A stretch of DNA of 64,000 nt from Streptomyces brasiliensis (lineage in GTDB: Bacteria; Actinomycetota; Actinomycetes; Streptomycetales; Streptomycetaceae), in contig NZ_BMQA01000001.1 in NCBI RefSeq assembly GCF_014647875.1, positions 1 to 64,000 of the forward strand. Reading direction: 5' to 3'. A program made the translations under genes and the position numbers. The number at the start of each line of letters is the position of its first letter. The first letter of the stretch is position 1. Below the pieces are notes generated by a model, which was given only the letters and a program-made list of their open reading frames with translations, searched no databases and was not told where the DNA came from. Below, piece after piece: positions 19,100 through 27,791 of this stretch.

Positions 19100-19110
19100 G
19101 GGGTACGCGC

Positions 19111-21369
19111 TTGAAGTTCACCGACGGCTACTGGCTGCTGCGCGAAGGTGTCACCGCGGCCCACCCGGTCGAGGTCCTGGACGTCACCGCCTCTCCGGGG
19201 GCCCTGGAGATCCACGCGCCGACCCAGCCCATCCGCCACCGCGGCGACCTGCTGAAGGGACCGGTCGTGACGATCAGCGCACATGCGCCGACGCCGGACG
19301 TCATCGGCGTCACCTTCACGCACTTCGAGGGCGAGCAGCCCCGGGGACCGCGGTTCGAAGTGGTGCGGCAGGACGACTTCACGCCGCTCGTGGAGTACGA
19401 CGAAGAGCACGCCACAGTGACCGCGGGCACCCTGTCCGTGCGTGTGGCCCGCACCGGACCCTGGCACGTCGACTTCCTCGCCCACGGCCGCATTCTCACC
19501 ACCAGCGGTCGCAAGGGCATGGGCATCATGCGCGACGCGACCGGCGCCCACTACCTGCGCGAGCAGCTGAACCTCCGCGTCGGTACCTCGGTGTACGGCC
19601 TCGGCGAACGTTTCGGGCCGCTCGTCAAGAACGGGCAGGTCGTCGACATGTGGAACGCCGACGGCGGCACGGCGACCGAACAGGCCTACAAGAACGTCCC
19701 CTTCTTCCTGACCGACGCGGGCTACGGCGTCTTCGTCGACCACCCGGGCAAGGTTTCGTTCGAGGTCGGCTCGGAGGCGGTGTCCCGGGTCCAGTTCAGC
19801 GTGGAGAGCCAGCAGCTGACGTACTACGTCATCTACGGCCCGACGCCGAAGGAGATCCTGCGCAAGTACACGGCCCTCACCGGCCGCCCGGCGCTCCCGC
19901 CGGCCTGGTCCTTCGGCCTGTGGCTGTCGACCTCCTTCACCACCTCGTACGACGAGGCCACCGTCACCTCCTTCATCGACGGCATGAAGGAGCGCGAACT
20001 TCCGCTCTCGGTCTTTCACTTCGACTGCTTCTGGATGCGCGAGTTCAACTGGTGCGACTTCCAGTGGGATCCGCGGGTCTTCCCCGATCCGGAAGGCATG
20101 CTGGCCCGGCTGAAGGACAAGGGCCTGCACATCTGCGTCTGGATCAATCCGTACATCGCGCAGCGCTCGCCGCTCTTCGCCGAGGGCAAGGCCCTGGGCC
20201 ATCTGCTCAGGAAGCCCGACGGGAGCGTGTGGCAGTGGGACCTGTGGCAGCCCGGCATGGCGCTCGTCGACTTCACCAGCCCGGCCGCCCGCGACTGGTA
20301 CGCCTCCAAGCTGGAGGCACTGCTCGCGCAGGGCGTCGACTGCTTCAAGACCGACTTCGGCGAGCGGATCCCGGTCGACGTGGCGTACGCGGACGGCTCG
20401 GACCCCGAGCGGATGCACAACTACTACACGTACCTCTACAACCGCACCGTCTTCGAGGTGCTGCGCAAGCACCGCGGCGAGCAGGAGGCCGTCGTCTTCG
20501 CGCGCTCGGCCACGGCCGGCAGCCAGCGCTTCCCGGTGCACTGGGGCGGTGACTGCGAGGCCACGTACGAGTCGATGGCCGAGTCGCTGCGCGGCGGCCT
20601 CAGCCTCGGCATGTCCGGCTTCGGGTTCTGGAGCCATGACATCGGGGGCTTCGAGGGCACCCCGCCCGCGGCGCTGTTCAAGCGGTGGCTCGCCTTCGGG
20701 TTGCTGTCCTCGCACAGCAGACTGCACGGCTCGTCGTCGTACCGGGTGCCGTGGCTGTTCGACGAGGAGGCCGTGGACGTCCTCAGGCTCTTCACCCGGC
20801 TGAAGCTGCGGCTCATGCCGTACCTGTACGAGGTCGCCCGCACCGCTCAGGCGGAGGGTGTGCCGATGATGCGGGCGATGGTGCTGGAGTTCCCGGACGA
20901 CCCCGGCTGCGCGCATCTGGAGCGGCAGTACATGCTCGGCCCCGATCTGCTGGTCGCGCCGGTCTTCAGCGACGACGGCGACGTCTCGTACTACGTGCCC
21001 GAGGGCACCTGGACCCACTACCTGAGCGGGCAGACCGTGACCGGGCCGCGCTGGGTGCGCGAGCGACACGGGTTCTCCAGCGTTCCGCTGCTGGTCAGAC
21101 CGGGTGCGGTGATCCCGGTGGGCGCGGTGGACGACCGGCCCGACTATCCGTACGCCGACGGGGTCGCCCTGCGCGCGTACGGCCTCGAGCGCCGGGCACG
21201 CGTGACGGTGCCGGTGGGGGACGTGACCTTCACCGTCGTCCGGGAGGGGGACACCCTGCGGGCCTCCAGCAGTGATCCGGCGGCACCCTGGGCTCTGGCC
21301 GCCGGGGAGCGGATCGCGCGGGCGGCTGCGGGTACCGGATTCCTGGCGCTGGAGCTGGAGTCGGAGTAA
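19111..21369 (+). CDS. GH31 alpha-xylosidase (YicI/XylS type)
   Basis: 752 aa glycoside hydrolase family 31, cytoplasmic. It removes non-reducing alpha-xylosyl residues, such as those on isoprimeverose or xyloglucan oligosaccharides. The nucleophile is in FKTDFGERIP (about D415), the KTDFGE form that marks alpha-xylosidases within GH31. The acid/base aspartate is in HWGGDCEATYESMAESLRG (about D481), followed by GFGFWSHDIGGFEG. The TTG at 19111 gives LKFTDGYWL, matching the short N-terminus of the YicI group; GGGGG precedes it. It lies 11 bp behind the permease. Alpha-glucosidase activity cannot be excluded by eye. Confidence 0.88.
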   Translation: MKFTDGYWLLREGVTAAHPVEVLDVTASPGALEIHAPTQPIRHRGDLLKGPVVTISAHAPTPDVIGVTFTHFEGEQPRGPRFEVVRQDDFTPLVEYDEEHATVTAGTLSVRVARTGPWHVDFLAHGRILTTSGRKGMGIMRDATGAHYLREQLNLRVGTSVYGLGERFGPLVKNGQVVDMWNADGGTATEQAYKNVPFFLTDAGYGVFVDHPGKVSFEVGSEAVSRVQFSVESQQLTYYVIYGPTPKEILRKYTALTGRPALPPAWSFGLWLSTSFTTSYDEATVTSFIDGMKERELPLSVFHFDCFWMREFNWCDFQWDPRVFPDPEGMLARLKDKGLHICVWINPYIAQRSPLFAEGKALGHLLRKPDGSVWQWDLWQPGMALVDFTSPAARDWYASKLEALLAQGVDCFKTDFGERIPVDVAYADGSDPERMHNYYTYLYNRTVFEVLRKHRGEQEAVVFARSATAGSQRFPVHWGGDCEATYESMAESLRGGLSLGMSGFGFWSHDIGGFEGTPPAALFKRWLAFGLLSSHSRLHGSSSYRVPWLFDEEAVDVLRLFTRLKLRLMPYLYEVARTAQAEGVPMMRAMVLEFPDDPGCAHLERQYMLGPDLLVAPVFSDDGDVSYYVPEGTWTHYLSGQTVTGPRWVRERHGFSSVPLLVRPGAVIPVGAVDDRPDYPYADGVALRAYGLERRARVTVPVGDVTFTVVREGDTLRASSSDPAAPWALAAGERIARAAAGTGFLALELESE

Positions 21370-21400
21370 TGGTTCCTCCCCCAATGGAGCTGGACTGAGC

Positions 21401-22411
21401 ATGGTGAAGATCACGGACGTGGCGCGGCACGCGGGTGTCTCCCCCAGCACCGTGTCGTACGCCCTGAGCGGCAAGCGCCCGATCTCGGAGGAGACCCGAC
21501 GGCGCATCGAGGCGTCCATCCGCGAGCTGGGCTACCGCCCGCACGCCGGCGCCCGGGCGCTGGCCAGCAGCAGGTCGAACGTGCTGGCGCTGGTGATCCC
21601 GCTGCGGTCCGGGATCCACGTCCCGGTGGTGATGCAGTTCGCGGTGTCGGTGGTGACCACGGCACGGACGCACGACCACGACGTGCTGCTGCTCACTCAG
21701 GAGGAGGGCGAGGACGGGCTGCGCAGGGTCGCGGACACCGCGCTCGTGGACGCGTTGATCGTCATGGACGTACAACTCCACGACCCTCGGATGCCGCTGC
21801 TGCGCACCCTCGACCGGCCGTCCGTGATGATCGGATTCCCCCAGGACCCGGCGGGCCTGACCTGCATCGACCTCGACTTCATGGCGGCGGGCGAGCTGTG
21901 TGTGGAGCGGCTGGCCGGACTCGGGCACCGGGTCGTGGCGCTGGTCGGGTCGCCGCCCGAGGTCTATGTGCGTCGGACGGCGTTCGCCCAGCGGGTGGTG
22001 CAGGGGTTCACGGCCGCCGCCGACCGCAACGGGCTCACCTCGTCCATCCACCCGTGCGAGGCCTCGCCCGCCGCCGCCCGCCGGGTCGCCGAGCAACTGC
22101 TGAGCGAACAAGCCGCGTTGACCGGGGTCGTCGTGCACAACGAGGCGGTTCTCGAGCCGCTGATCGACGCCTTCGAGCAGCTCGGTCTGCGGGTCCCCGG
22201 CGATCTGTCCATCACCGCCATCTGCCCCGACGAACTCGCCGCGTCCCTCCGCGTCCCCGTCACCTCGGTCGCCCTGCCGTCCGCCGAGCTGGGTGCGCGG
22301 GCCGTGGAACTGCTGATGAAGAAGCTGGACGGCGCGGCCGTACCCGAGGCGACGCTCCTGCCGCCCCGGCTGACGGAACGCGCGAGCACGGCACCGCGCA
22401 ACGCGCCCTGA
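21401..22411 (+). CDS. LacI-family transcriptional repressor
   Basis: 336 aa. The N-terminal LacI helix-turn-helix is clear (VKITDVARHAGVSPSTVSYA, then the RPISEETRRRI hinge region), followed by a periplasmic-binding-protein-like effector domain. It starts 31 bp after the alpha-xylosidase stop, so it is the last gene of the operon. It probably binds the palindromes at 15931-15968 and is released by an imported sugar, giving self-limiting autoregulation. Confidence 0.9.
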   Translation: MVKITDVARHAGVSPSTVSYALSGKRPISEETRRRIEASIRELGYRPHAGARALASSRSNVLALVIPLRSGIHVPVVMQFAVSVVTTARTHDHDVLLLTQEEGEDGLRRVADTALVDALIVMDVQLHDPRMPLLRTLDRPSVMIGFPQDPAGLTCIDLDFMAAGELCVERLAGLGHRVVALVGSPPEVYVRRTAFAQRVVQGFTAAADRNGLTSSIHPCEASPAAARRVAEQLLSEQAALTGVVVHNEAVLEPLIDAFEQLGLRVPGDLSITAICPDELAASLRVPVTSVALPSAELGARAVELLMKKLDGAAVPEATLLPPRLTERASTAPRNAP

Positions 22412-22526
22412 AGCTCCTCATGTGCGAGGCACTGAGCGAAGGAGCCTCGACATGCAGAAAGGAGGCACGAGAAGAAGGAGGGACGGGTTGTCGCTGCCGG
22501 CCGGGCAGGCTCCCAGCTCCCGCAGT

Positions 22527-23378
22527 TCAAGGCAGGTTTCGGTTACCCGGGTCGTCCTTCTCGACGGAGTATGCGACGTCGCGGTGTGAATCATGTTCGG
22601 CGAGCCGGGCCACGAGCGAGGCCCGCACGTCGTCGTAGGTGTCGGACCCCAGGGGAAGCCGCAGCGGTGCCGCACCGGAGTCGACCAGGTCGATCACCGC
22701 GTTCGCGATCTTCTGCGGGTCGTTGGGGAGGTTGAAGGCGCCGGTGGTGATCGCGCGCCGTACCTCGCCCGCCGGGGTGCCGTCGTATTCCGGCATGACC
22801 GGCGCCGTCTCGAGCGAACTGCCGAATCCGGTCGGCGTCGCACCGGGTTCGACGATGGTCAAACCGATGCCGAACGGGGCGATCTCGCGGGCCGCCGTCT
22901 CGCAGAAGCCCTCGATTCCCCACTTCGAGGCGTGGCAGTAGCCGAAGTTCGGGTAGCCGGTCTGCCCGCCGGCGGTCGAGACCTGCAGGATGCGACCGTG
23001 CCGCTGAGCACGCAGATGCGGCAGCGCGGCGCGGATGACGTGGATCGAGCCGAGCAGGTTGGTGTCGGTCACCCGCCGGATCTGCTCGTCGGTGGCTTCC
23101 TCGACGGAGGCGAAGACGCCGTAGCCGGCGTTGTCGACGACGACGTCGATCGTGCCGAGCGCCTTGAAGGCCTCGTCCACGGCGCGGTGCACCTGCCCGA
23201 TGTCGGTGACGTCCAGCCGGGCGAGCCACAGACGCTCGCCGTACTCGGCCCGCAGGTCTTCCAGCGCCCCGGTCCGGCCCAGGGTCGCGGCGACCCGGTC
23301 ACCGCGTGCCGGCAGGCGCTCGGTGAGCAGGCGTCCGAAGCCGGACGAGGTGCCGGTGATGAACCATGTGGTGGGCAT
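22527..23378 (-). CDS. SDR-family oxidoreductase with shifted active-site tyrosine
   Basis: 283 aa classical short-chain dehydrogenase. The cofactor motif TGTSSGFG is at the N-terminus and VDNAGYG follows. The catalytic segment reads FGYCHASKWGIEGF. In the usual YxxxK motif the tyrosine is four residues before the lysine; here that position is Cys and a Tyr sits one residue earlier. The codons (TAC TGC CAC GCC TCG AAG) are unambiguous. ATG at 23378 has GAAAGGA upstream. Cofactor and substrate are unknown. It is convergent with the LacI gene. Confidence 0.85.
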   Translation of the reverse strand: MPTTWFITGTSSGFGRLLTERLPARGDRVAATLGRTGALEDLRAEYGERLWLARLDVTDIGQVHRAVDEAFKALGTIDVVVDNAGYGVFASVEEATDEQIRRVTDTNLLGSIHVIRAALPHLRAQRHGRILQVSTAGGQTGYPNFGYCHASKWGIEGFCETAAREIAPFGIGLTIVEPGATPTGFGSSLETAPVMPEYDGTPAGEVRRAITTGAFNLPNDPQKIANAVIDLVDSGAAPLRLPLGSDTYDDVRASLVARLAEHDSHRDVAYSVEKDDPGNRNLP

Positions 23379-23736
23379 GGTGATCCTTTCGTGTACTGCC
23401 ACCGACGCCAGAAGTCGAAGTCGACTTGAAGTCAAGCTCCTACGGCGGTCAGCACAACGCCCCCGGGAGACCCCTGGGCATCGGGCGAGGCCAGCACAGC
23501 GACCGGCCCGGCCACCCGCCCCCTTCGCGGCACCCGCTCCGCCGGCGGCCCACCCAGCGCGGAAGCCACGACGACACGTGTCACCTGAAGAGTCCAACAG
23601 AAGTTGCACCACCCGAACGGCAGACCCGACGTGCAGCCGGTTGCCATGCCCGCAAGCCTAGGATCCGTCACCGGACCGAGGCACCGGCCCCCCTTCCCGG
23701 CACGGGCGGGCCCACCTCACGACCGAAGGAGACGGG
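23379..23736. other. Divergent intergenic region
   Basis: About 360 bp between the SDR and DUF6230 starts. No supportable ORF or clear operator; presumably holds both promoters. Confidence 0.4.
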
Positions 23737-24360
23737 ATGTCGCGCCACGCAGGCAGAACCTGTTGGAGGCGCTTCAGCATGATCCTTGTTGCCAGCATCG
23801 CAGCATGCGCAGCCACCGTCATCGCCATGGCACAGGGAGTGCTCGCCGCGTCGTTCTTCGTCTCCGGCCAGGAATTCCGGGTCTCCAACGACACCCTGAT
23901 CGCCCGCGGAGTCAGCATCTACGGCATGGTCGATGTGACCAGGAAGCGGAAACTCGTACCCGTCATGGTCACCGGAACCCGGCATGCGACGATCCGCGGG
24001 CTGTGCCAGTCCGTTCTGGTGGACATCCCGGTGCTCGGCCCGTACACGATGAGGTTCACCGGCGGCCGTGAACGGCCGGTCGAGGCCTCGAACCTGTTCA
24101 TCGACGCGACAAACGAGACGACCGACAACGCGGAGTTCAGGAGTCTCGACATCGGCGTCGCGCAGGGCGACATCACCGAGGGACCGATCAATCCCGGTGA
24201 CAGGAACTCGAAGTTCTTCGACCCCGACGGCGTGGGTCAGCAGGCCGAATCGGCGCCCCTGACCAACGTCCACTGGACCGCGGTCGCGGTCTCCGCCGGC
24301 ACGTTCAACGTCCCCGGCCTGCGCGCACAGCTCAAGCCGGGCCGTCACGAATGCTTCTGA
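23737..24360 (+). CDS. DUF6230 family secreted/membrane protein
   Basis: 207 aa. A hydrophobic N-terminal segment (MILVASIAACAATVIAMAQ) is followed by a compact all-beta-looking domain (EFRVSNDTLIARGVSIYG, LVPVMVTGTRHATIRGLCQS). This matches the Streptomyces family DUF6230, which is regularly encoded next to DUF6114, as here. GAAGGAG lies 5 bases before the ATG. Function unknown; the pairing suggests an exported protein working with a membrane partner. Confidence 0.75.
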   Translation: MSRHAGRTCWRRFSMILVASIAACAATVIAMAQGVLAASFFVSGQEFRVSNDTLIARGVSIYGMVDVTRKRKLVPVMVTGTRHATIRGLCQSVLVDIPVLGPYTMRFTGGRERPVEASNLFIDATNETTDNAEFRSLDIGVAQGDITEGPINPGDRNSKFFDPDGVGQQAESAPLTNVHWTAVAVSAGTFNVPGLRAQLKPGRHECF

Positions 24361-24457
24361 CGCCCGCGCCGGCGAACATCCACCCACGGCCCACCCGCGC
24401 CCCTCGGACACCCGCACAGAAGGCGCCCGCCCACGCACCACGATCAGGACACCACGC

Positions 24458-24940
24458 GTGATCAACAACTTCTTCCGCAGACAACGCAGCCCGCGCTTCG
24501 CGGCGGCCGACGCCCGATGCAGATTCACCACCTGGCGTGGTGAACGTCCCTTCTGGGCCGGGCTGTTCACGTTCAAGGCCGGCCTGCCGATCCTGTACTG
24601 GCCCTACGCACACCTGAACCTGAGCGGGATCCCGCTGGCCCTCTCGACCACATCCGGTGCCGGATCCCTGGTCATCGGCGTTCTGCTCATGACCCTGGGC
24701 CTCACCCTCTGGTACCGCCCCCACCATCGCGTGTTCGCGGGGGTCGCCACCCTGCTCCTCGCCCTCATCTCCCTCCCCGTCGCGAACTTCGGCGGCCTCT
24801 TCCTCGGACTGATCTCCGCCCTCATCGGCGGCGCCCTCGCCTGCGCCTGGAAGCCGCCCAGCGCCACAGAACCGTCGTCAGCCGCAACGGACCAGGCACC
24901 CGACACGACCCCGACACCACACGAGCACAGCGGCAGTTGA
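24458..24940 (+). CDS. DUF6114 family membrane protein
   Basis: 160 aa from a GTG. A short basic N-terminus ends in WRGERPFWAGLF, followed by three or four hydrophobic helices (LVIGVLLMTLGLTLWY, VFAGVATLLLALISLPV, LFLGLISALIGGALACAW) and a polar tail rich in Thr/Ser. Typical partner of DUF6230, 97 bp downstream of it and co-directional. Function unknown. Confidence 0.75.
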   Translation: MINNFFRRQRSPRFAAADARCRFTTWRGERPFWAGLFTFKAGLPILYWPYAHLNLSGIPLALSTTSGAGSLVIGVLLMTLGLTLWYRPHHRVFAGVATLLLALISLPVANFGGLFLGLISALIGGALACAWKPPSATEPSSAATDQAPDTTPTPHEHSGS

Positions 24941-25190
24941 TACCCGCACCGACGACGGGGGCGCGGAATCCGGCCAGGGCCGGTCGGCGGACCTTCGATC
25001 CGACGCCTGAGCCCGCCACGGCGCCCACCGGCGGTGGTGCCTGGAACGGGGCACGTGGGCAGCGAGCGGGGCTAGGGCCCACAGCCGGAGTCGGATCTGC
25101 CCCCACCTCGCAGGCGCTCCGCGCTCTGTGCCACGCCGAAGGCAGTAACCCGAGTGGCGGCACCGCAGTCACTTTCGGACAGTGGAAACC

Positions 25191-25937
25191 ATGAACCGTC
25201 ACCGACGCCCACGCCGACGGGCCCCGTGGATCGCGGGAGGTGTCGCCGTACTCGTCCTCGGCGGTATCGGCATCGGCATCTGGGCGCTGGTGGCGCCACA
25301 CGGCACGCCCCGTCCGACGCCGTCGGGCCTGACGCAGCCCACGTCGACGCACACGCCGGGACCTACTCCGTCGGCCCGCACCCGGCAACCGTCACCATCA
25401 CCGTCCAGCGGGCAGTCCCGGGCAACGCCCCACAGGACGACGACTACCCCGTCGCCCCCACGGGAGCCGGCATCGGCACGGCCTTCAACACCTGCGCCGA
25501 CGGCGACGGCGGTCACGGCGGCGACAGCGACGACAGCGACGAGCACGGCGGCGACGAGCACGGCGACGACGCCCAAGTCCACATCGGCATCACCCACATC
25601 GCCCAAAGCGCCTACATCGTCCAAGGCACCCTCCTCACCCTCACCGAGGCCGACACCGACACGGTCTTCCGCGGCCAAGCCGACCGCGACGAGGGCACCC
25701 ACGTCCACACCAGCAGCACCTGAGGAGCCGACGTCCTCTCCGTCACCGAAGTCGACACGGTGGTACACGAGCGCGGCGGCAACGGCTGCCGCTCAGCGAA
25801 TGGCCGCCGCCGGGGTGGTCGGGGACCCGGTGTGCTCAATGGCGGCCTTCGGCCAGCCGGATCCGGCGCTGGTCCCGAGGGGCCTCACATCGGTGGGCAC
25901 CGGGCGAGCCGGCAACTACTGGTGCCTGATCTGGTAG
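25191..25937 (+). CDS. Single-pass membrane protein with long P/S/T-rich linker
   Basis: About 248 aa. A basic N-terminus and one membrane helix (WIAGGVAVLVLGGIGIGIWA) are followed by about 150 residues dominated by Pro, Ser, Thr and Ala. A short C-terminal region (RWYTSAAATAAAQRM to the final NYWCLIW) contains two Cys. This looks like a surface-exposed, possibly O-glycosylated stalk. Low complexity makes the coding call less certain: another frame is also open over 25154-25723. A GTG at 25182 is an alternative start. Confidence 0.45.
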   Translation: MNRHRRPRRRAPWIAGGVAVLVLGGIGIGIWALVAPHGTPRPTPSGLTQPTSTHTPGPTPSARTRQPSPSPSSGQSRATPHRTTTTPSPPREPASARPSTPAPTATAVTAATATTATSTAATSTATTPKSTSASPTSPKAPTSSKAPSSPSPRPTPTRSSAAKPTATRAPTSTPAAPEEPTSSPSPKSTRWYTSAAATAAAQRMAAAGVVGDPVCSMAAFGQPDPALVPRGLTSVGTGRAGNYWCLIW

Positions 25938-26096
25938 CGCCTCGGGGCGGTGCGCGGTGACCGCGCGATCCCCTGGCTCCGGAGACGGCTCACACCGACG
26001 CGGCACCTCCCCGGGCGCTCGATCGAGCCACGATCGGCGACGATGACAATCCCGATGCCGGTCCCCATTTCGGACGGGGTGGACGCTGCGGTCCGG

Positions 26097-27368
26097 TCAA
26101 TCGGCGGACGCGGAGTCCTGGGCGAGCCTGCGGTCCGCGAGACCGGGTCTCCGGGGCCCCGATCGATGTGCGGCAACCGCCATCACGCCGACCCCGGCCA
26201 GTACGATGCCGGCACCGACGTACAACGGAGCCGTGTAGCCGAGACCGTGACCGACGGCAAGGCCGCACAGCCAGGCGCCGAGGGCGTTGCCGATGTTGGA
26301 CGCGGACACATTTGCGCTGGCGGCGAGTGGCACCCCGTGAGCGTGGTCGGTAACCCGGGTGATGAAACCGGGAACACCGGCGAATCCGAACAACCCCGTC
26401 AGGAAGACCAGGATCACCGATGCGGTGGGGCTGGCGGCCAGCAGCCCGAACAGGATGAGAGTGGCGGTGAGGCCGGCCAGAGAAGCGATCAGGGTGAGGT
26501 CGCGATGCCGGTCGGCGGATCGTCCGCCGGCCATGTTCCCGATCACGAGTCCGCTGCCGTACACGACGAGCAGCCAGGCGACATCGGTGCTGGAGAAGCC
26601 GGTGACCTGGGTGAAGGTGTACGCCAGGTAGCTGAACGCACCGAACATCCCGCCGTAGCCGAGCGCCGTGGCGCCCAGGGTCAGCCAGACCTGCCCTGAC
26701 ACGAAGGCGCGCAGTTGGCTGCGGAGCCCGTCCGCCCGGCCGGGGGCTGTGCGCAAGCCCGACGGAGGGTGCGGCGGGTTCACCGGGCCGGGCAGGCTCG
26801 GCACCAGTACGGCGACGGCGACCGCGGCGACGACACCGATGCCGGTGATCGCCCAGAACGTTGCGCGCCACCCCCAGCGCTCGCCGACCAGGGCGCCGAA
26901 CGGTACGCCCAGCACGTTCGCCACCGTCAGGCCGGCGAACATCACCGCCGCTGCCCTGGACGCCCGCTCGGGGGCGACCATGCGCCGCGCGACGAGCGAG
27001 CCTATGCCGAAGAACGAGCCGTGGCACAGTGCGGCGACCGCGCGTCCGAACAGCATCACGGGATAGTTCGGCGCGACCGCGGACAGGAAATTGCCGACGA
27101 CGAACAACGCGACCAACCCGATGAGGACCGCCTTGTGGGGCAGACCGGCGGTGGCGGCGGTCACCGCGATCGCGCCGACCGCGACCGTCAGGGCGTACGC
27201 GGAGATCAGCCAGCCCGCAGCGGCCTCCGACACCGCCAGGCTCCGGCCCACTTGCGGAAGCAGCCCGGCAATCACGAACTCGGTCAGGCCGATTCCGAAA
27301 CTGCCCAGAGCAAGTGCGAAGAGCCCGAGAGGGGTCCGTCGCGCACTCCCGATGGGTTGATCGGTCAT
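26097..27368 (-). CDS. MFS exporter, DHA1 family (Cmx/AraJ-like)
   Basis: 423 aa with 12 predicted membrane helices, beginning LGLFALALGSFGIGLTEFVI, the hallmark of AraJ/chloramphenicol-efflux-type DHA1 transporters. The A-motif region and the LFGRAVAALCHGSFFGIGS helix are clear. A proton-driven drug or metabolite exporter is likely; substrate is unknown. It is divergent from the molybdenum hydroxylase genes with about 420 bp between. Confidence 0.86.
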   Translation of the reverse strand: MTDQPIGSARRTPLGLFALALGSFGIGLTEFVIAGLLPQVGRSLAVSEAAAGWLISAYALTVAVGAIAVTAATAGLPHKAVLIGLVALFVVGNFLSAVAPNYPVMLFGRAVAALCHGSFFGIGSLVARRMVAPERASRAAAVMFAGLTVANVLGVPFGALVGERWGWRATFWAITGIGVVAAVAVAVLVPSLPGPVNPPHPPSGLRTAPGRADGLRSQLRAFVSGQVWLTLGATALGYGGMFGAFSYLAYTFTQVTGFSSTDVAWLLVVYGSGLVIGNMAGGRSADRHRDLTLIASLAGLTATLILFGLLAASPTASVILVFLTGLFGFAGVPGFITRVTDHAHGVPLAASANVSASNIGNALGAWLCGLAVGHGLGYTAPLYVGAGIVLAGVGVMAVAAHRSGPRRPGLADRRLAQDSASAD

Positions 27369-27791
27369 TCGGTCTCACAGACATCGGCTCTCGGCGCAAC
27401 CGGACGCTGTCCAGGCAGCAGCGCTCATGGGTTCGTGCGGCACCGCGGACACCGGGAGGAGACTACCCACAATGCCGGGTGGCCCTCTTCCACGGCGAGA
27501 AGAATCCTCGACTCGGCCTCGGGCCCGGCCGACTGCCTCGAGGTCGGGTCGAGGGAGGCGAAGTCCTGCCGCGCAGTCGGGGCGACACGCATGGTGGACA
27601 GGATCCAGGTCGCCGTTGCGGCCGGCTCGCACGCCCGGACGGCGCAGGTGAACCGCCGGGCAGCGGGCGAAGACGGAACGTTCGAGTCGGGCCACCGTCT
27701 GCACGGATGCGCGCCCGGCCTCGTCCGCCCGCATGACCGGCGTTCGCCGAGGTACCCGGCACTCATGACGGCCGCTGGGCTTGGAGGCACG
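27369..27791. other. Divergent intergenic region
   Basis: About 420 bp between the MFS exporter and the hydroxylase operon. ORFs crossing it are extensions of flanking frames without similarity. It holds the hydroxylase operon promoter, which I cannot pinpoint, and ends in a GGAGG at 27783. Confidence 0.4.

Noticed and set aside
18973..21519. An 848-codon ORF antisense to the alpha-xylosidase
   Set aside because: No recognisable domain; the opposite strand is a well-conserved GH31 enzyme.
26715..27791. A 359-codon N-terminal extension of the hydroxylase large subunit
   Set aside because: It is antisense to the MFS exporter, lacks family similarity, and a good SD exists at 27783 for the normal start.
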